A stretch of 64,000 nt of DNA from Symbiodinium natans (GCA_905221605.1 CAJNDS010002779.1:44177-108176); one strand, 5' to 3'. Positions 20,791 to 31,935 are shown, counted from the stretch's first letter. Program-made: numbers and translations. The notes: generated by a model from the letters alone, not told the origin.

Positions 20791-22893
20791 CAGACAAAGA
20801 GGGCCAACTCGTTCACCCAAGAAACCCCACGCAGGCAGCGCTGCGGTGAAGCGGCGCCGAGTTGGTCCTGTGGGCCATGCGATTGCAGAGACTGTGGCAT
20901 CTGGTGCTTCTCGGGTCAAGTTTTTGCAAAGGGTTTGACGTTGAGTATTGTCTGTCCTTGATAACCCCTGAACCCATACCAGTTTTGTTGTCGTTTTTGC
21001 GTTTGCTACAGGTCAATTTACTTTGGGCTCAACAGATAAGGTGAGTGAGAAGCATGCTTGCAAACTCGCAGCAGCTATGCATCGGGAATTGGAGGACAGC
21101 CTGCCTATTGAATCCTCGGACTTTATTGCTCGCCTACGCAGGCTGCATGCAACTGGTCATGAACCCCGAGTCCCCAGCGTGTTTAAGGAGTTTGGCCTGC
21201 AAGCCGATGTGCCCATATCCCACGTGAATATTGGGCTGAAGCAACCGCACCCCGTGCTACGATTGCGCGATGTTCTGCAAACCTTCAGCAAGGCTGGGAA
21301 AATGGAACACATCTTTCTGGGAAATGGCCCTGCGCAGCTGAAAGAGTTTTGGTGTAAATGGAAGCAGTTGCACCCGGAGGACGACGTATTTTCCACCCAC
21401 GACTCCTCCCGTTTGCCCAGCTGTGTGCCCATGATGCTCCACCTTGATGAAGGGACATCCCACAAGCGGAAAGGTATTATGGTTCTTTCGGTCCAAATTG
21501 TTTGCGGCAAGGGGTCCAAGAAGAGTACTGGCCATAACTTTCTTGGCAGCACTTATCTATCGCGGATGCTGTTCTCTGTGCTGTTGGCGAGGACATACAG
21601 CAGAAAGAAACACGTCCTGAACTCACTGCTGGCTGAGTGGCAGAAGGATCTGAGTGATTGTTACCGAAATGGTATTGAAGTTTCAGGGGTTCCTGGGGTC
21701 ACGAAGATGTGGCCTGTGATCCTGGCATGCAAGGGAGACTGGCCAGCACTTACAAAAGCTGGCGGGTTGCTGCGACACCACTTGAGGGACGCCCCAAACT
21801 CTGACAACCCTCCCGGCATATGCCACCTTTGCCGCGCCGGGCAGCTTGGTTATGCCTGGAATGCTTTCGAGTCGGACGCCCCCTGGCTCCATGCTGACAG
21901 CCCTCTTCCGTGGAACACTCCGTCCGCACTTACCAACCTTGCTCAAAACAAAAAGGATCCAGCAAGTTTTTACGCCGTAGACTTGTTCCATGTTTGCCAC
22001 AAGGGAGTTGTGGCAGACTATGTCGCTTCAGCGATTGAAACTCGACCTACAATCATAGAGTCTGTTTCTTTCGAGTCTGTTTTTTTCTCTCAAAACCCCT
22101 GTGTGTTTGTAGATAGACCGCTGTCTAAGCCAAGGTAACATTGCTGGATCACGGCTTCTTGGGCACTGGCGGCCAAGACGTTTGCTTGAGGGTCCTCTAT
22201 GAAGAAGCCCGGGCTTGGTGTGCCAGTAACGGCGAGCACTTACACATGACTGGTTTGACAAGGGATCTCTTGGGTTTGGACACATCGGCTGACTTTCCTG
22301 TTGGGAGCCTTTGTTTTTTCGGCTTGTTTTGGTTGTTTTACTTCAACTCTACGGTACAAACCACGATTTCATGCAGGTTCTGAGGTGGGGCAGTAAGGAG
22401 ATGGTTCAAGGGCGCAGACACGTCTCTGCTGGCAAAGTTTGTGCTAAGCATGTACGAGCGTCTTCTTGCCGATTGCAGCGAGCAGGATGAACCGCATTTG
22501 CGAACGATCTATGAAGGCCTGGTCGCAATCAACAGCTTTATGCACTCCGTCTATCATCAGCCTTTGTGGGTTGAACCTGCTGACGCAGACAGGATTGCAA
22601 ATGACGGGTTGCTTTTCATGAGAGCTTTCAACAAGGCAGCCCTTCAAGCCCTGAGTATGCAGCGACCGAGATTTAAGATCATGCCTAAATTTCATTTCTT
22701 CGCACACCTCGTACATGGCATGAGGCGGGCGTCAAACGCCAAAGCCACAAGCCTAAACATCCTCACGTATTCTGTTCAGCTTGATGAGGACTTTATAGGA
22801 AGAATTTCATCCCAGTCCCGCAATGTTTCGATTCGTACGGTACACGAACGCACTATCCAACGGTATTGCCTGAACCTTGGACTCCGCTGGTAA
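20791..22893 (+). CDS. Gene E: large dinoflagellate multicopy family (LHLDEGT / GICHLC / DLFHVCHKG)
   Basis: Exons about 20791-20932, 21041-22063, 22135-22304 and 22398-22893 (stop 22891-22893). The large second exon carries MLHLDEGTSHKRKGIMVL, YSRKKHVLNSLLAEW, GDWPALTKAGGLLRHH, GICHLCRAG and FYAVDLFHVCHKG. The third has GGQDVCLRVLYEEARAW, and the last has WFKGADTSLLAKF, KIMPKFHFFAHLVHGM and DEDFIGRISSQSR. The Cys/His pairs suggest a metal site. Introns 20933-21040 and 22064-22134 are GT-AG in phase 0; 22305-22397 seems to need a GA donor. It matches, from memory, a very abundant dinoflagellate family of unknown function, possibly spread by mobile elements. The frame is intact over all four exons. 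The first exon has the basic RSPKKPHAGSAAVKRRRVG. Confidence 0.75.
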
Positions 22894-23789
22894 AAAAAGA
22901 AAGCAAACCCCCCTCGGTCCTTGAGCGCTGTGGCCAGCGGCCGCCCAGGCACCCATTGAAGGGAGTTCGGCTGGGATTGTAAGGGTTCGCGTGGGTCTTA
23001 AGGGTTTTTCTCCTCTTATCTTCGAGTTTTTGGTGTGATCTTTCAGGAAGTGCATCAAGTTCAGTTTGGTCTAAGTGAGCCATCGAGGCAGGAATGGTCA
23101 ACTTTCAAGTAGTGGCTCCCAAATCCCGCACAGTGACCAGTTGATCTTGATTAAGCTACCCCAGGCTTTCCAGGTAAACCCTAAACCCTAAACCCTAAAC
23201 CCTATACCCTCAAGCAGCTCCCAACTACGCTGAGAGGACTTTTCCGCGAGAGTCCTGAGCCCCCTGCACCTTCGCTTTGGACGTTCCAACAGGGTGTAGG
23301 GTTTAGGGTTTAGGGTTTAGGGATAGTGCTAGATAGGGTTTAGGGTTTGGGGCTAAACCCTAAACCCTAAACCCAAACCCAAAACCCTAAACCCTAAACC
23401 CTAACCCTAGATCCTAACCCTAAACCCCACACCCCTTCAGGGCTGTCGGGTTGATGGCCTAGGGTTACTAGGCGCGGGCTCTAGGTGGGTTTCGGTTGCA
23501 AGCTCCTTCGGCTCAATACCACCTTAAAACCCTAAACCCTAAACCCTAAACCCTAAACCCCAAACCCTAAACCCTAAACCCTAAACCTGAAAACCCAGCA
23601 TCCTGAAGTCCCTGAACCTCTCAAATCCCTGAAAAAGAAACCCTCCTTTACCGACTCAACCCTCGCGACTGCTTTAGGGTTTAGGGTTTAGGGTTTAGGG
23701 TTTAGGGTTTAGGGTTTAGGGCAACCAGAAACTCCCTGCGCGTCCCGAAGCCCCCAAACGATCTAGGGCAGCGGCAGCGGTACCGACAC
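22894..23789. repeat. Repeat mosaic after gene E with one possible exon
   Basis: Unique sequence to 23170, then short CCCTAAA and TTTAGGG tracts. 23215-23293 on the plus strand is open between CAAG and GTGTAGGG (79 nt, QLPTTLRGLFRESPEPPAPS). The minus strand of the same island is also open, so its strand is undecided. Confidence 0.4.
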
Positions 23790-23830
23790 CGACTCCCGCG
23801 GGCGCGGGGGCGCCAAATCCTCCATAAAGG
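23790..23830 (-). CDS. Short exon candidate
   Basis: 41 nt on the minus strand between CCAG and GTGTCGG, reading FMEDLAPPRPRES; placed between two TTTAGGG arrays. Confidence 0.35.
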
Positions 23831-23837
23831 CTGGCAT

Positions 23838-24195
23838 GGGGTTTAGGGTTTAGGGTTTAGGGTTTAGGGTTTAGGGTTTAGGGTTTAGGGTTTAGGGTTT
23901 AGGGTTTAGGGTTTAGGGTTTAGGGTTTAGGGTTTAGGGTTTAGGGTTTAGGGTTTAGGGTTTAGGGTTTAGGGTTTAGGGTTGTTGAGAGGGCTCAATG
24001 GATTTCGGGTATAGGCTCTATGCGGTTTCGGGTTTAGGGTTCAAGGCAAGTGGGTTTAGGGTTGCACGGCCTTGGGGGTTCAAGGCTTTAGCGTTCAAGC
24101 CCTTACCCTAAACCCCTAACCCCTAACCCCTAACCCCTAACCCCTGACCCCTAAACCCTAAACCCTAAACCCTAAACCCTAAACCCTAAACCCCA
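23838..24195. repeat. TTTAGGG array, spacer, CCCTAAA array
   Basis: Clean 7-bp G-rich array (23838-23983), spacer, then CCCCTAA/CCCTAAA array (24104-24195): a complete intron-like block just downstream, on the minus strand, of exon candidate 24214-24282. Confidence 0.85.
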
Positions 24196-24213
24196 CACCC
24201 CCTCCGCACTCAC

Positions 24214-24282
24214 GTGCAGCGAGGCAAGCACAGCAATCCCTCCCCCTGCCTTGTCAGATGTGCTCCACAACCTTGACAAAAC
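24214..24282 (-). CDS. Exon candidate with consensus donor
   Basis: 69 nt, 23 codons, phase 0 to 0 on the minus strand. Reads VLSRLWSTSDKAGGGIAVLA and ends at CAC|GTGAGTG. Flanked by C-rich repeats beyond the donor and a long TTTAGGG array beyond the acceptor. One of the clearest islands. Confidence 0.7.
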
Positions 24283-24734
24283 CTGGGTTTAGGATTTGAT
24301 AGGGTTTAGGGTTTAGGGTTTAGGGTTTAGGGTTTAGGGTTTAGGGTTTAGGGTTTAGGGTTTAGGGCTTAGGGCTTAGGGTTTAAGGTTTAGGGTTTAG
24401 GGTTTAGGGGTTTAGGCAAAGCTCAAAAAAGGAGAGCCTTTAGGGGAGTGGGGCGTCGATGGTTTGGGGTTTGAATGGTTTAGGTCAAACTGTTTCTTGA
24501 GGGAGATGAATCAGAGCCCTTCATCTCGGATGCTCCCCTAATCCGAAGCTTTAGGGTTTGATGGGGTTACAGGGTTTAGGGTTTCGGGATGTTTCGGGCA
24601 TGGGAGTTAAGGTTTAGAGTTCATATTTGGGTTTAGGCGCTCCGAAACCCCTAAACCCTTCAAGCCACTATGCTCGAACTTCTTCAGCCTCTTGTACCGA
24701 GAACTTTCAAGCCCACGCCAGTTCATAGGCTCTT

Positions 24735-24885
24735 ACACTTGGAGGTTCATGGAAAGTTATACGTAGTGCAATACTTGGAGGTTCATGGGCAGTTATAGGA
24801 TTACCCAATCATGTTTTGCAAAATACCGCACCTTAAACCCGGGTTGTAGCTACCCATGAACCTCCAAGTATGAACCTCCAAGTAG
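24735..24885. mobile_element. TIR element, family 5
   Basis: ACTTGGAGGTTCAT occurs twice on the left (24737, 24773) and its complement twice on the right (to 24869 and 24884), framing a 60-bp centre. Single arms recur near 570, 29120-29190 and 41236-41252. Confidence 0.7.
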
Positions 24886-26356
24886 GGTTTTTACAGGGTG
24901 CATAGTTCTATCTGTCTTGGGAATAAGGTACCATGTGTATATATATATATATATGGCATATATATATATATATGGCATATATATATATATATATATGCAT
25001 ATTTAGTATACAGATATATCCCCCCAGTCATGAGAACCAATGATCATGGGCTACTCTGCCTTGGCATGTTGATTAGCCTCCATCCCGAACATCATGAACC
25101 CCAGATGGCCCCCTAGAAAGGGGAAACCCCAAAACCCTAAAAAGTAGGATCCCCTTATCACAAGGACCCCAATAAGGTACCCCTATTCTACCTACTATTT
25201 GCATAAGGGCCTCCAGAAAAGAAGAAATAGATATAATCCTTATTACCCTAAAGAAGAAATAGATATAATATAATCCTTAGTACTCTAATAGGGAAGAAAT
25301 TCTGTAAAATTGTTGGGGGTTCCCAAGCAAACCGTAGTATTGTCGCAGTCCCCCTTGTGCACTTGTGAATACAGCCAGGACACCTTAGCGGCGGTAGGCT
25401 TCTTGCTTCTTGTGGGCCTCCTGGCTTCAGGGAGTTTGCTGAGGAGTTGCGGGTTTATTGGGTAAAGCCGGAACCCTAAGCCCTATATCCTATAACATAA
25501 ACCCTAGACCCTAAACCCTAAACCCGAAACCCTCGAGCTTTGGGATCTCCAGGCATTTGGGGGGCATCAGGCCGGGTACAGGGTTTCGCTTGAGTCCGCC
25601 ATGCAAGTTGTGAAACACTGAAGACCAAAAGGTTCCAACGTTCAGACCCGGCATGGCATGAGGCGGGTTTAGGATTAGGAGGACCCTTGGGGATATAGAC
25701 CCTCTGAGTAACGTCCTTGTTTAAGAGACCCAGAAGAGGGTTAAGAAGGGTTCCCTGTTAAGGGCCCCCCTTATCCTACCTAGGAGGCATGGCACCGGCA
25801 GCCCAGACCATGAGTTGTCGAAGCCCGCTCGCGGGTGAATGCGAGAAAGTCGTCGCTTTGGGACTGCTGCGCTCCCATGTGCCTTTCACTGTCTGCACAT
25901 AGCGGCTCTGCGCCGCTCTGTGAGGGCTTGCGCAAAGGGAGTCTATAGGTCGCTGGATGGTTGGAAACATGATAGATAGGTTGCCTAGATATGCAGATAA
26001 GCAAGGCTCACTTCGCTGCTCAAGGAACCCTAAACCCTACATTTCCATAAGCCCTAGATTGTAAAGTAAACTCCAAGCCGAGCTAGATAACTCTAAAGAA
26101 CTCTAAATCTACCACCTCCCCCCCCCCCGAAAACGCGAAACAGCCCAAGCCCTCGGTATGGTCTACTAGATGGAAAAACATTTACAAAAATAAAATAAAT
26201 AAATAAATAAACATCAAAATGAATATAAATCGAAGTATAAATATAAATATAATATATATATATATAATTAGAAATATCAATATCAATATAAAGACACATA
26301 TAAACATAAACATAAATATAAAAAAATAAGTATACATATAAATATAAATATACATG

Positions 26357-26387
<31 letters not shown>

Positions 26388-26466
26388 CATATATACATAT
26401 TTATGTCTTTATTTATCTATTTCTGTATTTGCTTTTATTTATTTCTTTTTGCCCAGGGCGCCGGAC
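24886..26466. other. Long spacer with AT-rich tracts
   Basis: Holds an (AT)n tract (24930-25020), an AAGGACCCC block (25140-25200) and short CCCTAAA repeats (25480-25530). The minus strand of 25776-25970 is open, but neither its frame nor its splice sites are clear. 26190-26440 is strongly AT-rich (TAAATA and ATATAT types), against a GC-rich background. Confidence 0.5.
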
Positions 26467-26510
26467 GGCTCCCCCTTGTGCGAGGCGAAGAGCTTCTCAA
26501 CCTGCCATGG
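26467..26510 (-). CDS. Exon candidate, unknown protein
   Basis: 44 nt on the minus strand from TTTCCAG to GTCCGG, reading PWQVEKLFASHKGE. Phase 0 start. It abuts the AT-rich tract on the donor side. Confidence 0.45.
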
Positions 26511-26819
26511 CTGGAAACAGCTAGGGATTTAAGGGTGTTCAGGGTTTAGGGGTGTTCAGGGTTTAGGGTTTAGGGTTTAGGGTTTAGGGTTTAGGGTTTA
26601 GGGTTTAGGGCTAGGGTTTAGGGTTTCGGGTTTAGGGTTTCGGGTTTAGGGTTGAGTAGGGTTTAAGGATGAGGGCTTAGGGTTTGGAGATTTTGGGGGG
26701 TTCCGCCAATAGAGGTGCCCTCTTTCCGGTGCCCACTAATGCCCATGCTGGGTGTTAGGGAATTGGGAATTGGCCCCCCAAAATCCTAACCCCAACACCT
26801 ACCCTAAACCCATTGAGTC

Positions 26820-26862
26820 GAGGTGTTGACAATGGCACCTGCATCGGGGAAGTTGATGGCCC
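26820..26862 (-). CDS. Short exon candidate
   Basis: 43 nt on the minus strand, AAAG to GTTTAGGG, reading AINFPDAGAIVNTSTQW. The donor GT is supplied by the telomere-like repeat. Confidence 0.5.
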
Positions 26863-27305
26863 CTTTCGGCCAGGGTTTCTTTGTTCATGGTTGGGATAGA
26901 AATAAAAATTTAAATCTTTCATTCCTTATTGACTTTTAAGTACCCTTGAAAAAGTAAAATGTTACCCCCCACTATGACAAAGGTTTAGGGTGCCCTATTT
27001 CCTGTTGTCCTTCGGAGCCCTATAGGGCACCCCCAAAAGGGGACCATCAATAAGACCTAGCGTCCCGACACCCCCCCCCCCCCCCCCCTAAACCCCAAAC
27101 GCCAAAAACTAAACCCTAAACCCTAAACCCAGACGCCCTCCAATGCCCTGTAGGTAAGGAATATTCTGGTAGCTACAATGGGGATCTTTGGTCTGATGTC
27201 GGGAAGATTTCCTGCACTAAAAGGGTATGGGAGTCCACGGAACCCTAAACCCTAAACCCTAACCCTAAACCCTAAACCCTAAACCCTAAACCCTAAACCC
27301 TAAAC

Positions 27306-27369
27306 CCACCAAGACCCAGCGGTCTCGAGACGCACGAAGTGTCGGAGGGTGTCGAGCGGTTCAGGAAGC
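27306..27369 (-). CDS. Exon candidate, unknown protein
   Basis: 64 nt on the minus strand, CTGAG to GTTTAGGG. Reads LPEPLDTLRHFVRLETAGSW. Starts with one leftover base, which matches the end phase of upstream candidate 27639-27717. Confidence 0.6.
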
Positions 27370-27493
27370 CTCAGGTCTTACAGGGTTTGGGGTAGCGCGA
27401 TGAGGGATGCCTCTGGCACGCGCATACACAGACACACAAAGGGATGCCTAGGGATGTTTGGGGCTGCTGGGGGTTTCAGGGCTTCAAAAAAGC

Positions 27494-27635
27494 CTAAACC
27501 CTAAACCCTAAACCCTAAACCCTAAACCCTAAACCCTAAACCCTAAACCCTAAACCCTAAACCCTAAACCCTAAACCCTAAACCCTAAACCCTAAACCCT
27601 AAACCCTAAACCCTAAACCCAAACCCTAAACCCTA
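27494..27635. repeat. CCCTAAA array
   Basis: About 20 near-perfect 7-bp units. In the minus-strand model it is the TTTAGGG-rich start of the intron between 27639-27717 and 27306-27369. Confidence 0.9.
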
Positions 27636-27638
27636 AAC

Positions 27639-27717
27639 CTTTGGTGGGTGGGGAGTTGAAGGTTTGGCTCCTTGCCTCCGACCACTCCTCCGCGCTGTAG
27701 ATCCAGATGCCAAGGGC
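27639..27717 (-). CDS. Exon candidate, unknown protein
   Basis: 79 nt on the minus strand between TGCAG and GTTTAGGG. Reads ALGIWIYSAEEWSEARSQTF, then NSPPTK. Clearly protein-like; it joins in phase to 27306-27369. Confidence 0.65.
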
Positions 27718-27839
27718 CTGCACAAGAGATCAACAGAGGCAAACTTGGGCCCTAATAGCACTCCTAAACCCTAAACCCTAAACCCTAAACCCTAAACCCT
27801 GAACCCTGAACCCTGAACCCTAAACCCTAAACCCTACCA

Positions 27840-28768
27840 AGTTTAGGGTTTTTGGGTTGAGGGCCTTAGGGTTTCAGGCCAGGTTCGGCACACAAGCCTG
27901 TGCCCTCACACCTTCAGGGCACTAACAACAAAATCAAGGACTTAACCAGACACGAAACTACTAGTTGCATAAGACCCTCCCCCCTCCCCAAAAAAAACAT
28001 GAAGCCGCATTCTTCCTTAGAAGGGCAATATGGGGACTGTTGCTTTGTGCATTTTGTTGTCTTTTTTTTTTTTTTTTTTGGGGGGGGGGGGTTCGTAAAC
28101 AAATGTAGTAAAAACACAGAAGAAGCCTCGAGGCAGGACTTGAGCTGCTGCATGTCGTACTCGCCGTGCCTTGGAATCTTACCCTGAAACCCTATAAACA
28201 CCCTAAACTGGACTGTTTAGGGTCTCGTTTGGGTCTCTTAGGTTGGTTTAGGATATGTTTAGGGACTCTCCGGGTAGCTTAGGGGACTCGTGTGCCCCGC
28301 ACACTGTGGGAACCTTTCAGGCAAAATCCCTGCAACCAGAGAGTCTCAGGCCCTTGTGGCTCTAGGCAGTAGGAACAAACCCAAAAGCCCAATGCCCCTT
28401 AAGGAAGCAGTATACCTAAATTCTACAGGGGCCCTGAATATGATTTAAGGTATATTCTTTACTTAAGGGGTATATTGGGCTCTCTGGGAATGTAATAGCA
28501 TGAACGAAGTGACACCACCTCAGGGGAAGTACCAGGATGGAGGGCTGCTAAGGCCACTGCAGCTTACTGTTTAGGGCTTCGGGGAAGGAGCCAGATTTCC
28601 CAGGGATTCGGGCTACATTAAGGGTATAGATCGAGCTGAATTAGGGGTTTTATGGCTCAGGGTAGGGTTAGGGCTGAATTGGAGTTTAGGGTTAGGGCGT
28701 TTAGGGTTTAGGGAACCCCTCAACTCCAAACCGCAGCGCGTCAAGTGCTCAAGTGTTTTTTTTCCTAC
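27840..28768. other. Spacer with a family 4 TIR element
   Basis: A family 4-like element (about 27958-28112) has ACTAGTTGCATAAGACC on the left and GTTCGTAAACAAATGTAGT on the right, with T and G homopolymers between. The rest is unique spacer with degenerate repeats. Confidence 0.5.
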
Positions 28769-28820
28769 CCACATCGCAGCGCAGTTCGCATCACCTCTTG
28801 GCGCGCCACCTGCACACAGG
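28769..28820 (-). CDS. Exon candidate, strand not certain
   Basis: 52 nt. Minus strand between TAAG and GTAGGAAA reads CVQVARQEVMRTALRC. The plus strand is also open after a TTTTTTTTCCTACCCACATCGCAG-like tract (at 28757-28778), so the strand is a judgement. Confidence 0.4.
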
Positions 28821-29981
28821 CTTAACTCTGATACAGCCCCTAAACCCTACGCCACCAACCCTAAACGGGTTTAGGTTGGGGGTTAACAGACCTTCATTCA
28901 ATAGGGTTCTAGGGCTTCGGTTTTACCTTAATTCACTAGGATATAGGGCTGGGGGGCCAGCGGGATTCCAAGAACACTAAAGCCCTTCAACCCTGTACCC
29001 GTGCAGCCATGTGTGAAGAACAAGAAACTTCGTGGGCCTGTACCTTGAAACTAATAAGCCCCTAACCCGAAGCCTCATCCCAAATAAATTCGGGGCACAA
29101 AACCCCTAATTTGCAGAAACCTACTTGGGGGTCCATGGGTAATTAACTTAAACTGGAGTGCCTCCAAGTAATACCCTGAACCTCCAAGCATGAACATCCG
29201 AACCCTGAAGGCTCAAGAACTAAGACCTTTACAGTCTTTAACCCTACAACTCCTGAACCCCAACCCCCCCCCCCCCCCCCCCCAGATCTCAGCTCCCAGA
29301 ACCACTCGACCCTGGGAATGAAAAGGGTACCCTTTTTGGTTTGAAGGGGCGTTTAAGGGAACCTCACCCCCAACATTTGCGCTCGAGGCTTCGACCGAGG
29401 CCCCCCTGCCGTCCATCTGCACCCCTGGACAGCCCGCCTGGGACCCCTAAAACCCTTCCTGGCCCTTAAACTTGGGGTTTTAGGGGCATTGAGGGTTTCC
29501 AAGGGAGGTCGCACGGAGGCCCGGATTTCATATTTTGTGTTACGCTGGTTGAACCTGAATGCGCATGGGAAGTTGACCGCCGTGCACGGCTACTGGTGGG
29601 TGTGTGCGGGGGATGGAGAGGAACAAAACAAGGGATGGGAGAAAAATACCCGAACCTTCGAGACACTAAACCCTAAACCCTAAACCCCTCTACCCTACAC
29701 AACTAAACCCTAAAGCCTAAAGCCTACAGCCCAAAGCTTAAACCCTAAACCCAAAACCCTAGCCTAAACCCTAAACCGTAAAGACCCTAAACCGGAAACG
29801 CTATACGCCCTAAGCCTAAACCCTAAACCCTGAAAAAACAAGACTCTCTCACTTTCAGCATATATCTTGCGTGATGCATATAGGCTCGGGCTTATGCCTA
29901 TGCCTACGCCTATGCCTGAACTTCTTAGACTGTCAGTTCCATAACTTTCACTTTTCGCAAGACTAGTCCTTAGTGACTTAC
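28821..29981. other. Spacer, possible weak exons
   Basis: Contains family 5 arms (29120-29190), a C run (29263-29283), a family 1-like fragment (29318-29365) and degenerate CCCTAAA (29670-29830). The minus strand near 29360-29420 reads MDGRGASVEASSANVG up to a GTGAGG donor that opens the family 1 fragment; noted but not called. Confidence 0.4.
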
Positions 29982-30304
29982 TAATGGGGCGACGCAGAGG
30001 ACATGACGAAAATACTCTGAGCGACGCAACCCTCAGCACCGCGCTCGGAAGCCAGCGACGGCTACTGGCCGTGATGGGGATGTCCTTCTCGCGCACAGCA
30101 TTCTCCACTGCATATTTGGCTGGCAACGGGATTTCCTGCTCCTGTCAGGTCCTTCAGAGCCAGCTGATGTTGCATCTTCTGATGGCCAAGACCGATCTTG
30201 GCCTGCAAATCTTGAGCATAGCGGTTACTGAGGGAATGTTTCAGCCTCAACTTATCTCTGTATTCACAAGAGATTTGCCAGTTGTCTTTGGTCAAGGCCC
30301 TCGA
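29982..30304 (-). pseudogene. Long exon candidate with a one-base frame shift
   Basis: 323 nt on the minus strand between CTCGAG and GTAAGTC. The first part reads DNWQISCEYRDKLRLKHSLS and LQAKIGLGHQKMQHQL. Near 30145 the sense must move to another frame (QEIPLPAKYAVENAVREKDI). One indel would unite them; it may be an assembly error or a decayed exon. The plus strand is open too but less protein-like. Likely a coiled-coil or helical region. Confidence 0.5.
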
Positions 30305-30428
30305 GGTAAACCCTAAACCCTAAACCCTAAACCCTAAACCCCAAAACCCCTAAGCCCCTAAGCCCCTAAACCCTAAACCCCAAACCCCAAACCCTAAGCC
30401 CTAAACCCCTCCCAATACAACTGCGGAC

Positions 30429-30484
30429 CCCTAGGCGGCTCCACGGCGCCTAGAGGTCGACGCCTTCGCGCAGGCCGACCAAAC
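30429..30484 (-). CDS. Exon candidate, basic segment
   Basis: 56 nt on the minus strand from CGAG to GTCCGC. One frame reads FGRPARRRRPLGAVEPP; a second (VWSACAKASTSRR) is also open, so the frame is uncertain. Confidence 0.4.
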
Positions 30485-30518
30485 CTCGGGGGCAAGCCGT
30501 GTTCCCGCCGAGTCCTAG

Positions 30519-31135
30519 GGTTTAGGGGTTTAGGGGTTTAGGGGTTTAGGGGTTTAGGGGTTTAGGGGTTTAGGGGTTTAGGGGCTTTAGGGGTTTAGGG
30601 GTTTAGGGGTTTAGGGGTTTAGGGGCTTAGGGGTTTAGAGGTTTAGGGGTTTAGGGGTTTAGGGGCTTAGGGGTTTAGGGGTTTAGGGGTTTAGAGGTTT
30701 AGGGGCTTTAGGGGTTTAGGGGTTTAGGGGTTTAGAGGTTTAGGGGCTTTACGGGTTTTCAGGCTTAGGGGCTTTAAGGGTCTAGGGCTTAGGGGGTGGG
30801 GGTTTTAGGGGTCTAGGGTTTAGGGAGCTGGGCGTTTAGGGGGTTTGGGGGTCTGGGGTTGGCGACGACTGGGGCGTTTTTGGGCCGTGCAGCTTGAAGG
30901 GTTCAAACGGCCGAGACCCCCGCAAGGCCAGGGTGTAAGCCCTAAACCCTAAACCCTAAACCCTAAACCCTGAACCCTAAACCCTGAACCCTAAACCCTG
31001 AACCCTAAACCCTCAACCCTAAACCCTCAACCCGAAACCCTAAACCCTGAACCCTAAACCCTCAATCCTAAACCCTCAACCCGAAACCCTGAACCCTAAA
31101 CCCTGAACCCTAAACCCTCAACCCTAAACCCGGAG
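30519..31135. repeat. Variant TTTAGGGG array, spacer, CCCTAAA/CCCTGAA array
   Basis: The G-rich side uses an 8-bp unit (TTTAGGGG, 30519-30760); the C-rich side (30935-31130) is 7-bp with CCCTGAA and CCCTCAA variants. Arms therefore differ in unit length and have evolved separately. Confidence 0.85.
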
Positions 31136-31297
31136 CTGACAAGCAGGCCTTAAGGTTAGGGCTTGGGTTTGGAAGCAGAGGCAGAGGGCCCTAAACTCTA
31201 AACCCTAAACCCTAAACCCTAAAGGTCCTGGGTTTGAGTTTACGGTTTGGAGTTTGGGGTTTAGGGCTTCTAGGGCTTAGGGGTTTAAGACTTCAGT

Positions 31298-31410
31298 TGG
31301 GATGATCACCCTTTTGCTAGCAGTCCTGAGTAGGGATTGTACTAGGGGGTACTATGATCCCTATTCAGGACTGTTATAGCTATAGTAGTAGAAGGGGGAA
31401 CGTCCCAAGG
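31298..31410. mobile_element. Hairpin element
   Basis: Inverted arms around GCTAGCAGTCCTGAGTAGGG and CCCTATTCAGGACTGTTATAGC frame a short loop. A relative with the same design lies at 49495-49575. No coding capacity. Confidence 0.6.
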
Positions 31411-31677
31411 GTTCGGGCTCTTCGGTTTAGGGATTTGGGATTTAGGTCTCTAAATTGGGGTTTAGGGTTTAGGGGTTTAGGGTGGGCTTGGGTTCCACGT
31501 GTTTGGGGTACTTTATAGGGCTTTTGGCATTCCGGATTCCAGGTTTCAAGGCGTCGAGGTTCAGGGCTTCGGGCTTAGAACCCTAAACCAAACACTTTGC
31601 ATGCCAAAACCGTAGACCCTAAATGCAAAGTCCCTAACCCCAACCCTGCGGCTTCAGGACTGTCACAGGTTGACTGG

Positions 31678-31795
31678 CTACTATGAGCATAAGACCCCTC
31701 GCCAAAAAAAACAACATAAACATGTTCCAGATAGGGACTGCACTTTTTGGGGTCTTTTTTGGTTCTTAGGCAAATAGTAGCTGGGTGGTGCGGTC
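31678..31795. mobile_element. TIR element, family 4
   Basis: Left CTACTATGAGCATAAGACC, right GGTTCTTAGGCAAATAGTAG: imperfect terminal inverted repeats around an A/T/G-rich centre. Other members: 57727-57806, 41030-41185, 61683-62140, 27958-28112. Confidence 0.65.
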
Positions 31796-31848
31796 TTCGG
31801 GACTCCTAAGGGACCAGGATGGACAACAGGGCCCCCCGAACCCCGAAC

Positions 31849-31935
31849 TCGAGAGATGCACCAACAGGTGTTAATTCGAAGCCTTCTTGCGGCTTCACTC
31901 CTACGGACCGGTTGACTCCAAGTCCGCGTCAAAGC
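31849..31935 (-). CDS. Exon candidate, arginine-rich
   Basis: 87 nt, 29 codons, phase 0 to 0 on the minus strand between TGAG and GTTCGGGG. Reads ALTRTWSQPVRRSEAARRLR then INTCWCISR. It completes a phase-consistent run of four exon candidates (33889 down to 31849). Confidence 0.55.

Noticed and set aside
21015-21040. Relic of the dinoflagellate spliced leader (ACTTTGGGCTCAACAG)
   Set aside because: Only partly resembles the conserved leader end as I remember it, and lies in a predicted intron of gene E.
26190-26440. Organelle-derived insert or origin, because of high AT
   Set aside because: The sequence is simple TAAATA and ATATAT repeats without any gene or stem-loop cluster.
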